DNA of 25,000 nt from Chrysomallon squamiferum (GCA_012295275.1 CM022676.1:5649719-5674718); one strand, 5' to 3'; numbered from the stretch's first letter, positions 7,914 through 17,441 are shown. The notes: generated by a model not told the origin, from the sequence alone. Made by a program: numbers and translations.

Positions 7914-10088
7914 ATGGAAGAAAAAATTACAACATTAACCGTGAGGACACCCGAAAGTGAAAACGCGAGTTTCGAACAGCAAGCAAATGAATATATTAAT
8001 CGCTACTTCCCAGATATTCTGACAAAGACTTACAGAATCCCAGCCGTTTACTTCCCTTCAGAGAATCTGAAGAAAAAAAAAGACGCGGATTATGAATTAC
8101 TGCCCCAGAGTGACGAACCAACAGTCCACGGCGAAGAGGCAGAGAGACGCTTCATTGATGCTCTGGAATCTATGAAGAATTTCCGTACAGAAGACATCGA
8201 AGAACCAATGATGATACTTTCCGGCTATAAATTCGAGAATTTTCTCTACAAGGAGAAGAGTAAATTCTCCGAGAAACAAGAAGGAGAGCATGATGTGTTG
8301 TTACTGCATCTCAAACATGGAGTGTTTTTTTTCCAGGTTAAAGGGATCGAAGAATACAAACGCACCGGTTCGAAAACAAGAAAGCATTCCCATCATAGAA
8401 AGGTGAAGAACTTTGTAAAATTGGGCATCACTCAACTGATAAAGGATGAGCAGTTTTTCAATAAGGTTATGAATGATCTAAACTTAGAAGTTGATATCAG
8501 CAAAATTGTTGTCTTACCCAATATATCCAGGAATTACCTAATGAAACTGGAAGCGAGTAAAGGTGCTTTGGAAGAAAATAAAATGTTAAACAGCTGCATT
8601 TGCTCGGACGAAATACCCTTAACAGAAGACACGGCAGAGATCCGAGAGCAAAAATTAAACAGCCTGAAACGGTGGTGTCGAGAAACTATTGAGAAGAAGA
8701 AGGGATTTAAAGATGATGATGAATACAAGGAGGTGGTGAAGAGATACTGTGGCCTCATGTCTGTGGTGGAAATTCCAACGAGTAAAAGAGAAAAAGAGAA
8801 GCGAGGAGGTAAAGTTGAGGCGCGATCTCTGGGAGAGAGCGTTTCTGAACAAGGTTACAGAATAATGAGAATAATACTGACGACAAAACTGGCCGAAACG
8901 TTGAATAATAACGAAAAACGGATCGTGATTGAAGGCGATTACGGGACGGGCAAAACTATTCTTCTTATGCTAAAAGCAAGACAGATGCTTAAACAGGGCA
9001 AGAAAATATGTCTGGCCAGCAGCCCGGGAACCAGCATAGTTCATTACTTGTATCATGCTGTAACTCAAGGACTTGAAAAGAAAACAGATCTGGTGAAAGT
9101 TTTTCAAGGAAAATCACTCAAGTCGATAATTAAATACATCAACGAGGAATCGGCTCATTTGTTTTACGACGAGTTGAGGATTTCTCAGCAACGACGTCAG
9201 AAGAAAATTATGGATAAAATCAAATCTAAGCAGAGCACAGTGTGGATAGTTAAAAGCAACTACGAAAAGTCTGATTCAGATGAAGACTACTTTGATGGTT
9301 TCGAGAAGATACAGTTTTGCAAAGCACTCCGTTGTCCACTAAACATCCAGGACGTGATGAAGAATGGTGACATATCAAAGTTTCCCTTCGTTGACCATAA
9401 AAAGCATAGTAGTGATAAAACGTTTTACCAGTGCGATAAATGTCTATCTGAAATCAGGGATATATTTTCTTCTCTCAACCTCAATATCTCTCAACCTCAA
9501 GCTTCTGCCACGACATCATCGTCGACGCTTTCAGAACAACATCCACAGAAGCCCAGCCGTTCAGAAGGTGCCAGTGAACGTGATCAAGTCGCTGAAAAAC
9601 ACAGCGTTGACAACGTCAGTGAAGCTAGCAGGCAGCAGTCACCTACCTCAGCGGCTTCACAAAATATGCGAGAAACAACATCACCACCAGTCAAGACTGT
9701 CTTTCCTGAACCTCTTTCATGGTCAGATGTGCTAGTGGTCACACAAGAGCCTCTTTCAAAGCAAGAGTTAGGTTTTCGTGTGAAATATCCTGCAGAACCC
9801 GAACCTTCAGTCAAAACAGATAGAGATACCGTAGAACCGGAAAGTTCAGGGAAAACGGACAGTGATGAAGAAGAAATCAGTTTTGCCACATTCGAAAAGG
9901 ATCATGTGTTGGGCAGCCCCGATTTTGCAATGGGAACAGATAATGCTGTTGCCGTTATGGGAATTGAAAGGAAAATTGTAATCATAGTGCATCGTGACCT
10001 AACAAAACAGCTTACTCGTGAAATGATGGACGAACTAAAACCATTCCTTTCTAGAAGTACCTCCTATCTTATATTTGTAAACTGTTAG
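7914..10088 (+). CDS. NERD-like nuclease / SF1 helicase-type ATPase fusion, copy C (intact, 724 aa)
   Basis: This is the only uninterrupted copy and the reference for residue numbers. Residues 72-143 look like a PD-(D/E)XK nuclease of the NERD type: HGEEAE (E74/E75), then GEHDVLLL with D127, then a hydrophobic strand ending in Q141-V-K143. Residues 320-724 resemble a superfamily 1 helicase core: a Q-motif-like stretch ILTTKLAETL (the other copies read LTKKQ), Walker A GDYGTGKT (341-348), Walker B LFYDE (416-420), a motif III-like strand WIVKSN (444-449), LRCPLNIQ (472-479), a degenerate motif V (VMGIERKIVIIV, 681-692) and a motif VI-like end SRSTSYLIFVN. H495, H498, C507 and C510 could bind zinc. 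Residues about 525-660 are Ser/Pro/Glu-rich and probably disordered. There is no signal peptide or membrane segment, so it is probably intracellular. The start has A at -3 and G at +4, and the start region is shared by all full copies. Nuclease and ATPase functions are family inference; the biological role is unknown. Confidence 0.85.
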   Translation: MEEKITTLTVRTPESENASFEQQANEYINRYFPDILTKTYRIPAVYFPSENLKKKKDADYELLPQSDEPTVHGEEAERRFIDALESMKNFRTEDIEEPMMILSGYKFENFLYKEKSKFSEKQEGEHDVLLLHLKHGVFFFQVKGIEEYKRTGSKTRKHSHHRKVKNFVKLGITQLIKDEQFFNKVMNDLNLEVDISKIVVLPNISRNYLMKLEASKGALEENKMLNSCICSDEIPLTEDTAEIREQKLNSLKRWCRETIEKKKGFKDDDEYKEVVKRYCGLMSVVEIPTSKREKEKRGGKVEARSLGESVSEQGYRIMRIILTTKLAETLNNNEKRIVIEGDYGTGKTILLMLKARQMLKQGKKICLASSPGTSIVHYLYHAVTQGLEKKTDLVKVFQGKSLKSIIKYINEESAHLFYDELRISQQRRQKKIMDKIKSKQSTVWIVKSNYEKSDSDEDYFDGFEKIQFCKALRCPLNIQDVMKNGDISKFPFVDHKKHSSDKTFYQCDKCLSEIRDIFSSLNLNISQPQASATTSSSTLSEQHPQKPSRSEGASERDQVAEKHSVDNVSEASRQQSPTSAASQNMRETTSPPVKTVFPEPLSWSDVLVVTQEPLSKQELGFRVKYPAEPEPSVKTDRDTVEPESSGKTDSDEEEISFATFEKDHVLGSPDFAMGTDNAVAVMGIERKIVIIVHRDLTKQLTREMMDELKPFLSRSTSYLIFVNC

Positions 10089-10295
10089 AGAATACAAACC
10101 ATGAGACAAAGTAATACTGCGTGCGTGTGTGCGTACTTGTGTATATATTTATATGTCTGTGTTTTTATCATTCAATTCGCACTTCTACTATATAAGTATG
10201 TTATTTCTTTTGTGTTTAATTTCTAGTTGATTTAAGTAGTAATTTTTTTTACTAATTATAGTTTTTATATTAGTCTCTAGAGCTGTAAGTTGATA

Positions 10296-10301
10296 AATAA
10301 A
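10296..10301 (+). terminator. Poly(A) signal downstream of C
   Basis: AATAAA lies in GTTGATAAATAAAACAG about 208 bases after the stop, the same spacing as for A. Confidence 0.6.
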
Positions 10302-10641
10302 ACAGTTAATTTCAATAAATTTTTCTTTATTATTTAGGACTGCAGGATAAAATAAATATCTGGCTGCGGTCCAATATGCCAACTCTGCTCTGTTTAGGCT
10401 CGCTCAGTCGAGTCATTCTTACCTTCAACAGGAAAAAGCTGATATCTCAAGCCAGTGGTCGTATTATGTATACTTTGTTAAATCAACATGCGTGTGTCTT
10501 TGTGTGTGTTTGTGTGTGCGTGCGCGTTTGTCTTTATAATATAATTAAGTTATTTCTTCTGTGTTTAATTTCTAGTTGATTTAAGTACTAAATTTTTTCA
10601 TGTACAGTTTTTGTATTAATCTCGAGAGTTGTAAGTTGACT

Positions 10642-10647
10642 AATAAA
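10642..10647 (+). terminator. Orphan poly(A) signal in unit D
   Basis: AATAAA lies in GTTGACTAATAAAACAG within a second copy of the gene 3' flank (about 10,530-10,720). No gene body precedes it. Confidence 0.45.
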
Positions 10648-11399
10648 ACAGTTAATTTCATTTAGGTTTTATTTTTATTATTATTTAGGATTGGAGGATG
10701 AAATAAATATCTGGGTGCTGTCTTAAGATATCCGTTTTATTGGAAAAGGTCAATGCTTCTCGGTTTAGCCTCGCTGTGTCGAGTCATTCTCACATTTAAC
10801 AGGTTAAAGCTGATATCTTAAGCATGTCCAATGATTTCCGATCCGATGATTTATGACAGGAGTCTCAGGTTTCTCCTTGTAACTTTTGTGTATACGATTA
10901 CACGATTCTTTTTATGTTAGAAGCGAGCTCGAAAATGATCGGTCTAAAGGAATGTAGAGTCAAAAGTATTGTTAAATCAGAATGTGTGTGTGTGTGTGTG
11001 CGTGCGTGTGTGTGTGTGTGCGTGTGCGGGGGCGTTACATATCTACTAACTCCAACACTGGAAATTCCTTGTTTCTTTGAAACCTATGTTAAATGAATAA
11101 TATACCTGAGAATTCCTATTGCTCACAGAGACAAATTACTCACATACTTTAGATAAAACAGTGGAAATCTGTAGTCATACTGAAACTGCTTAATATCTCT
11201 CTCTCTCTCTGTCTCTCTGTCTCTCAGTGTCTCTCTGTCTCTCTCTCTTTCTGTCTCTGTCTCTCTCTCTCTCTGCATTTTATTCATTTCTCTTTATCTT
11301 TTTATATGCACGTCCTGCGTATTGTAAACATGTTGTAATTATCCGTCTTTATCTGTTATTGTTGTTGTTTTATTAAAAATCTGGAACGAGCACACACAA

Positions 11400-11525
11400 A
11401 CACAACTCGAAAATGTTCGTTAAAAAACTGAAAATAAAATAATAAAATAAAATGAAACAAGAAACAAATATCGGTTTTTATGGATTGTCAGGATTTCTGG
11501 AAACCCGATAAATAGTTTGGGTATC

Positions 11526-11568
<43 letters not shown>

Positions 11569-11690
11569 TTTATGACTACAGTACAGTCTCTAAGTTTCTG
11601 GTAAGACATCAACACGGAAAATGTTTCTTATTAACGTTAGGTTATTTACTATTTTGAATGCACTGTTCTCTACTGTTTATCATTTGATTC
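11400..11690. other. AT-rich inner edge of the left arm with (TAA)n
   Basis: Unit homology fades near 11,400. AT-rich sequence follows with a TAA array at 11,527-11,568. No gene is seen. Confidence 0.6.
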
Positions 11691-12590
11691 AGAGTATTAT
11701 TATATTACAAATTAGTTGATGCAGACCATACTTTGCTGTTTATCAACTGGTATAGTCTAGTAATATCTTTTTATAGACTTTCAAATGTTACATTTGAGTT
11801 AACATAGACCGTTATGCTCTATTGATTTGCTGATGTAGAGCGTTATAAATAATATATTCGTTGATGTAGAATATATTCTTTTATACTCTGCTACTTGTAT
11901 GCTTTTGTGGACTGTTCATTGTCATAATTAGATTGATGATGAATTATTCATCAGTTGTTAGTTGTCTGCTAATTATCAAAGCGTACAATCTGTCATATCT
12001 TATAGATTAGTTGATGCATACTAGTATTTGTTATTTATACCAATCATTCTTTCTTGTTTCAGCTGATGCAGTCTATAAAGTGTACAGACTGTCGTATTTA
12101 TTCATCAACAAGTGTATTCTTTCGGTGACATTTATCAACTGGTATAGTCTATGATTGATATTTATCAACTGCTATGGTGTAACAGTAGTAGTTATCAACT
12201 GAACGATCTACATCATTTTTTTTATTTATTAAATTATATTAGTTGATGCAGAAAGATCTGTTATCCATCAACTGATACATATTCTCATCAGGCACAATAC
12301 ATTGTAACTGAGGCAGAGTATACTTCTGTTATTTACCTGGTATTTATTTATGCCTATGACTGACTATCTACTTAAATTTATTTTTTATCAGTTCGTGAAG
12401 TCTTCTATTCGTGTAATCTGGTTGATGTCGTTAATCATCCATTTTTTATTTTTTATTCATCTGAATAGATTATCATCTTTTGTATTATTAGCAATACAAT
12501 TTGTCAACTCGTGTATATTACCAACTGGCGAAGGCTATCCTCTGTCATGACTATGTTACATATTAGTTGATGCAGAGCAGACTATACGTC
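11690..12590. repeat. Interspersed TATCAACTG / AGTTGATGCAG repeat field
   Basis: TTATCAACTG-type words occur near 11,741, 12,131, 12,161 and 12,191, with diverged forms near 12,498 and 12,519. AGTTGATGCAG-type words occur near 11,713, 12,004, 12,060, 12,241 and 12,563. The two words contain reverse-complement cores (ATCAAC and GTTGAT). Spacing is irregular. It looks like a heavily decayed satellite or minisatellite. Confidence 0.55.
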
Positions 12591-12599
12591 CATTTTTTA

Positions 12600-12875
12600 T
12601 CACACAGAATCGATTACCGTGTGCTGTTTTGCCTGTTGGTGTTGTCAGTGGGTTAAAGAAGGAGTGGTGACAGACGGTGTTGTCCATGTCGAGGGTTAGA
12701 ACCGACCTCGACTCCGCTGGGAAATCAAAAGTCACTGAGCAGTAACTAGATGATGTTTTCAGCCAATCACGGCCTGCAGTGGATTCTGTGCACAGTAAAC
12801 AAATTTATCTTCAGATCATCACTTTTCTTTTCTAGTTTAGTGTTTGACGGAAAAACAGTGCAAGCCTGGGAATGT
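12600..12875. other. GC-richer island in the palindrome spacer
   Basis: This is the least repetitive part of the spacer. It contains TTGTCAGTGGG (12642-12652) and GACCTCGACTCC (12704-12715), loosely like polymerase III A and B boxes, and AGCCAATCACGG, a CCAAT-box-like word. It runs into a (CATA)n tail. It could be a tRNA-derived SINE or a promoter remnant. No open frame of note is present. Confidence 0.3.
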
Positions 12876-12985
12876 ATGAACATACATACATACATACATA
12901 CATACATACATACACACACACATATATATATATAAACACACACACAAAATACACATACACATACACGTGTATATATATATATATT
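12876..12985. repeat. (CATA)n, (CA)n and (TA)n microsatellites
   Basis: CATACATA repeats at 12,880-12,913 merge into ACACAC and then TATATA runs. Confidence 0.9.
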
Positions 12986-12989
12986 TATA

Positions 12990-14105
12990 TATCCATCAGT
13001 CCAGAATAATGCTAGGTTATCAACTGCTTCAAAGTTTTATTTTAGAAGTCACAACAGTATCTCTTGTTAACAGGATCGAGATTTGAAAGATCCTGGCAAA
13101 CACCCAAATGTCGTGTAATTCTATAACACTTCAAGGTTTCGCGTTAGAAGTTACAATACAGAAACTGGAGTATAATGTTTTCATGTTTTCGTAAGTCGAA
13201 ATACGATATCTGGATATCTATAACAGTTCAAGGTTTCGCGTTAGAAGTTACAATACAGAAACTGGAGTATAATGTTTTCATGTTTTCGTAAGTCGAAATA
13301 CGATATCTGGATATCTATAACAGTTCAAGGTTTCGCGTTAGAAGTTACAATACAGAAACTGGAGTATAATGTTTTCATGTTTTCGTAAGTCGAAATACGA
13401 TATCTGGATATCTATAACAGTTCAAGGTTTCGCGTTAGAAGTTACAATACAGAAACTGGAGTATAATGTTTTCATGTTTTCGTAAGTCGAAATACTATAT
13501 ATGGATATCATCTACTTCTATTACTGTTCAAGGTTTCGCTTTCGACGTTAGATCTAGTTGTAACAGCAGTCTCTGGTGTACTGTGTCATGTATTCATCAG
13601 TCCAATACAATACCAGGATATAACTATGTCTTCCATAGTTCAATACTTTATTTTAGAAGACATAATACATGTAGTTATAACAGAACCTGGGATGTACGGT
13701 GTCCTCTGTTTTCAGCAGAGCTTTGATGTCATCTATTTCTACCATAGTTCAATTGTTTGTTGTTGTTGGTGTTTTTTTTTTGTAATTCATAATACATCAA
13801 GTTATAACAGAAACTCTGGTGTGTCCAGTTCAATGTAGGGGTATCTTCTGCTTGTACCTTAGTTGAAAGGTTCGTTTTTTAAGTTCACAATACACTGAGT
13901 GATAGAAGAATGTGTTATCTGCTTTATCGATATTTTATTGATCCTGATAAATACCGACTTCCACCACAGTTCACAGTTTTGTTTTAGAAGTCATAATGTA
14001 ATGCTGTAAATGAACCAGTAGTATAATGAACAATGCTTTCCTCAGTCTAGTATAATGCATTTATTTTATATTAGTTATTGGTTCAAAGTTTTCCTTTAAC
14101 AGTAA
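12990..14105. repeat. Degenerate relatives of the 97-bp repeat
   Basis: Around the perfect units are diverged copies. They share TTCAAGGTTT or TTCAATACTTT, TTTTAGAAGTCA(C/T)AATAC, TAACAGAAACTCTGG and CATCAGTCCAATAC at intervals of roughly 100-120 bp. This suggests an old array from which a few units were recently re-amplified. Confidence 0.6.
13131..13518 (+). repeat. 97-bp tandem repeat, four units
   Basis: TCAAGGTTTCGCG recurs at 13131, 13228, 13325 and 13422, an exact step of 97. The first three units appear identical by eye; the fourth changes near its end. Each unit contains GTTACAATACAGAAACTGG and TTTTCGTAAGTCGAAATACG. Short open frames in it are by-products. Confidence 0.93.
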
Positions 14106-14122
14106 CAGTACTCAGGTGTGTT

Positions 14123-14153
<31 letters not shown>

Positions 14154-14165
14154 TTGTGTGTGTCT
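14106..14165. repeat. (GT)n microsatellite
   Basis: GTGTGTGT runs are interrupted by TTT. Confidence 0.9.
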
Positions 14166-14189
14166 ATCTGTGTGTATTTATGTTCATAT

Positions 14190-14660
14190 ATATCATTTTT
14201 ATACTTGATCATGAAAAAATGCTTCATTAATGATAATATTATACTTATGACTTATAAAACAAAACCTTTAACCATGGCCGAGATAGACGATTTCCAGGTA
14301 CTGTACTAAACTGATAAAAAAAAAAAATTGATACAGTATAATAAGAGATTCTGTAATAACTAGATGCATTAATTATGCCTTATAAAGTAAAATTATGAAC
14401 TACGGCAAAAGTAGGTGATATCCCAATCATTATATCGCAGCGATTAACAACTTTTATAGAATATACTACAGATTGTGTTATAACAAGATGCATAATGATA
14501 TCAAATGCATGCAATTTGAACTATGAACAGCGAAAGATACCCAGACCCTGAACTGGAATGTTAAAAACGCGATACAAGATACCAGAGACTGTGATTAAAA
14601 CTAGACGTGCTATGATATCTAAAACAAAACGTTGAACTATGACAAAAGCAGTGGGGTGGA
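14190..14660. repeat. Degenerate repeat of about 120 bp
   Basis: TAGATGCATTAATTATG (14361), AAGATGCATAATGATATC (14485) and TAGACGTGCTATGATATC (14602) recur 117-124 bp apart. Each is followed by AAA..GAACTATGA(A/C)(C/A)A and GATA(T/C)CC-like words. An earlier diverged unit lies near 14,230. Confidence 0.5.
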
Positions 14661-14699
14661 TCGAGAGAGGGGGATCCAAGGTCTCCGAACCACCTTCTC

Positions 14700-14810
14700 A
14701 AATTTGGAATGTGCCTCTTTTATTTAGGATTTTTCTTTTTTCTTTATTTTTTTTCTTTTTATTTTTTTTTTATTTTCACTAATCTATTTTTTTCTTTAAA
14801 TTTCTGTCAA
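14700..14810. other. T-rich tract at the inner edge of the right arm
   Basis: Long T runs with C, A and G interruptions extend from about 14,718 to 14,806, just inside the point where arm homology stops. On the sense strand of C' this contains AATAAA (complement of 14,719-14,724), which could serve as a substitute poly(A) signal. Confidence 0.5.
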
Positions 14811-15028
14811 TGCATAGAGAACACTGTAACAACTATTATATTATTGTCCATGTAATTACAGCTCTCGAGATTAATATAAAAACTGTACATGAAAAAAATT
14901 AGTACTTAAATCAACTAGAAATTAAACACAGAAGAAATAACTTAATTATATAGTGGAAATGTTCATTGCAAGATAAATACACACAAACGCACGCATTATT
15001 AGTTTACGTCATGGTTTGTATTGTCACT

Positions 15029-17220
15029 CTAACAGTTTACAAATATAAGATAGGAGGTACTTCTAGAAAGGAATGGTTTTAGTTCGTCCATCATTTCACG
15101 AGTAAGCTGTTTTGTTAGGTCACGATGCACTATGACTATAATTTTCCTTTCAATTCCCATAACGGCAACAGCATTATCTGTTCCCATTGCAAAATCGGCG
15201 CTTCCCAAAACATCCTCCTTTTCGAATGTGGAAAAACTGATCTCTTCTTCATCACTGTCCGTTTTCCCTGAACTTTCAGGATGTATGGGATCTCTTTCCT
15301 TTTGTACTGGAGGTTCGGGTTCCTCAGGATATTTGACAGGAAAACCTATCTGTTGCTTTGAAAGACGGTCTTGTGAGACCACTAGCACATCTGACCATGA
15401 AAGAGGTTCAGGAGAGACAGTCGTGACTGGTGGTGATGTTGTTTCTGGCATATTTTGTGAAGCCGCTGAGGTAGGTGACTGCTGCCTGCTAGCTTCATTG
15501 ACGTTGTCAACGCTGTGTTTTTCAGTGACTTGATCACGTTCACTGGCACCTTCTGAACTGCTGGGCTTCTCTGGAGGTTGTTCTGAAAGCGTCGACGATG
15601 ATGTCGTGGCAGAAGCTTCAGGTTGAGAGATGTCGTGTCCACTTACTTTCAGTCCGAGAGAAGAAAATATATAACTGATATCAGATTGACATTTATCGCA
15701 CTGGTAAAACGTTTTATCACTACTATGCTTTTTATGGTCAACGAAGGGAAACTTTGATATGTCACCATTCTTCATCAAGTCCTGGATGTTTAGTGGACAA
15801 CGGAGTGGTTTGCAAAACTGTATCTTCTCGAAGCCAATGAAGCAGTTTTCATCTGAGTCAGACATTTCATAGTTGCTTTTAACTATCCACACTGTACTGT
15901 CCTTAGATTTTATTTTATCCATAATTTTCATCTGACGTCGTTGCTGAGAAATCCTGAACTCGTCGTAAAACAAATGAGCCGATTCCTCGTTGATGTATCT
16001 AATTATCGACTTGAGTGATTCTCCTTGAAAAACTTTCACGAGATCTCTTTTGTTTTCCAGTCCTTCAGTTACAGCATGGTACAAGTAATGAACTATGCTG
16101 GTTCCCGGGCCGCTCGCCAGACATATTTTCTTGTCCTGTTTAAGCATCTGTCTTGCTTTTAGCATCAGAAGAATAGTTTTGCCCGTCCCGTAATCGCCTT
16201 CAATCACGATCCGTTTTTTGTCACTATTCAAAATGTCTGCCTGTTTTTTCGTCAGTATTATTCTCATCATTCTGTAACCTTGTTCAGAAACGCTCTCTCC
16301 CAGAGATCGCGCCTCAACTTTACCTCCTCGCTTCTGTTTTTTTCTTTTACTCGTTCGAATTTCCACCACAGACATGAGGCCACAGTATCTCTTCACCACC
16401 TCAATGTATTCATCAGGATTTTTAAATCCCTTCTTCTTCTCAATAGTTTCTCGACACCACCGTTTAAGGCTGTTTAATTTTTGCTGTCGGATCTCAGCCG
16501 TGTCTTCTGTTAAGGGTATTTCGTCCGAGCAAATGCAGCTGTTTAACATATTATTTTCTTTCAAAGCACCTTTACTCGCTTCCAGCTTCATTAGGTAATC
16601 CCTGGATATATTGGGTAAAACAACAATTTTGCTCATATCAACTTCTAAGTTCAGATCATTCATAACCTTATTGAAAAACTGTTCATCCTTTATCAATTGG
16701 TCGATGCTCGATTTTACATAATCCTTTACTTTTTTATGATGGGAATCCTTTTTTGATTTCGGACTGGTGCCTTTGAATTCTTCGATCCCTTTGACCTGGA
16801 AAAAAACACTCCATGTTTGAGATGCAGTAACAATACATCATGCTCTCCTTCTTGTTTCTCGGAGAATATATTCTTCTCCTTGGACAGAAAATTCTCGTAC
16901 TTATAGCTGGAAAGTACAATCATTGGTTCTTCGTTATCTTTTGTACGGAAATTCTTCATAGATTCCAGAGCATCAATGAAGCGTCTCTCTGCCTCTTCGC
17001 CGTGGACTGTTGGTTCGTCACTCTGGGCCAGTAATTCGTAATCCGCGTTTTCTTCTGACTCCAGATTCTCTGAAGGGAAGTAAACGGCTGGGATTCTGTA
17101 AGTCTTTGTCAGAATATCTGGGAAGTAGTGATTAATATATTCATTTGCTTGCTGTTCGAAACTCGCGTTTTCACTTTCGGGTGTCCTCACGGTTAAATTG
17201 TTAACAATTTTTTCTTCCAT
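15029..17220 (-). pseudogene. NERD-like nuclease / SF1 ATPase, copy C' (frameshift in a T run before Q-V-K)
   Basis: This is the inverted partner of copy C. The first frame (17220-16726) keeps the correct sequence further than A or A', through SEKQEGEHDVLLLHLKHGVFF. It then shifts because the T run has seven bases (sense strand of 16800-16806) where the other three full copies have eight. The second frame resumes at Q-V-K and stays open to the TAG at 15029; its first TTG/ATG-type start is near 16696. GDYGTGKT, LFYDEF, HxxH/CxxC and the C-terminal block are intact. The codon register at the T run does not form a good -1 heptamer, so read-through is less likely than in A and A'. Differences from C include an extra residue at the N-terminus (IVNNLTV), SEENADY for KKKDADY, and several changes around residues 90-120. 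The homology downstream stops after about 170 bp, and the usual AATAAA is lost. Confidence 0.7.
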
Positions 17221-17428
17221 ATCTTGGAAAATTTATTTTTTCATGGGTTGAAATTGAATTTTGGATAATTTTTTTTTTTTTACGAACTTTCTCCTCGAAT
17301 TTGTATCCTTTCTTCTATTTATTTTTCCTTTATCTAATTGTATTCTGAATTACAAATTTCACAATGTTGTTAAAATTGTTTCTAAATTTCTTCGCGTTGT
17401 TTTAATCTCTTATTTCATTGGTGATACA

Positions 17429-17441
17429 CTGAAAAAAGAAT
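17429..17441 (-). promoter_or_regulatory. Possible 3' splice acceptor in the 5' leader of C'
   Basis: The sense strand reads CATTCTTTTTTCAG, about 210 bases before the ATG and equivalent to the site upstream of C. Confidence 0.33.

Larger units (their letters stand above)
10089..11400. other. 3' flank of C followed by ghost unit D
   Basis: After the 3' flank of C and the GCTCGCTCAGTCGAGTCATTC block (about 10,376-10,450), a GT run leads into a second 3' flank (10,530-10,720). The rest of the unit skeleton follows: a tract also seen beside A, GT (10,983-11,028), the CTCCAACACTGG block, CT (11,194-11,275), and the CACGTCCTGCG...CAAACACAAC block. No part of the coding region is present. Confidence 0.65.

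Noticed and set aside
12350-12550. Hydrophobic 66-codon frame resembling a small membrane protein
   Set aside because: It lies in AT-rich repeat-field DNA. The hydrophobicity follows from T-rich codons, and no conservation can be shown.
13466-13838. Frames of 70-86 codons in the spacer
   Set aside because: They lie in the degenerate 97-bp repeat family, are Cys/Ser/Tyr-rich and have no motif or second copy.
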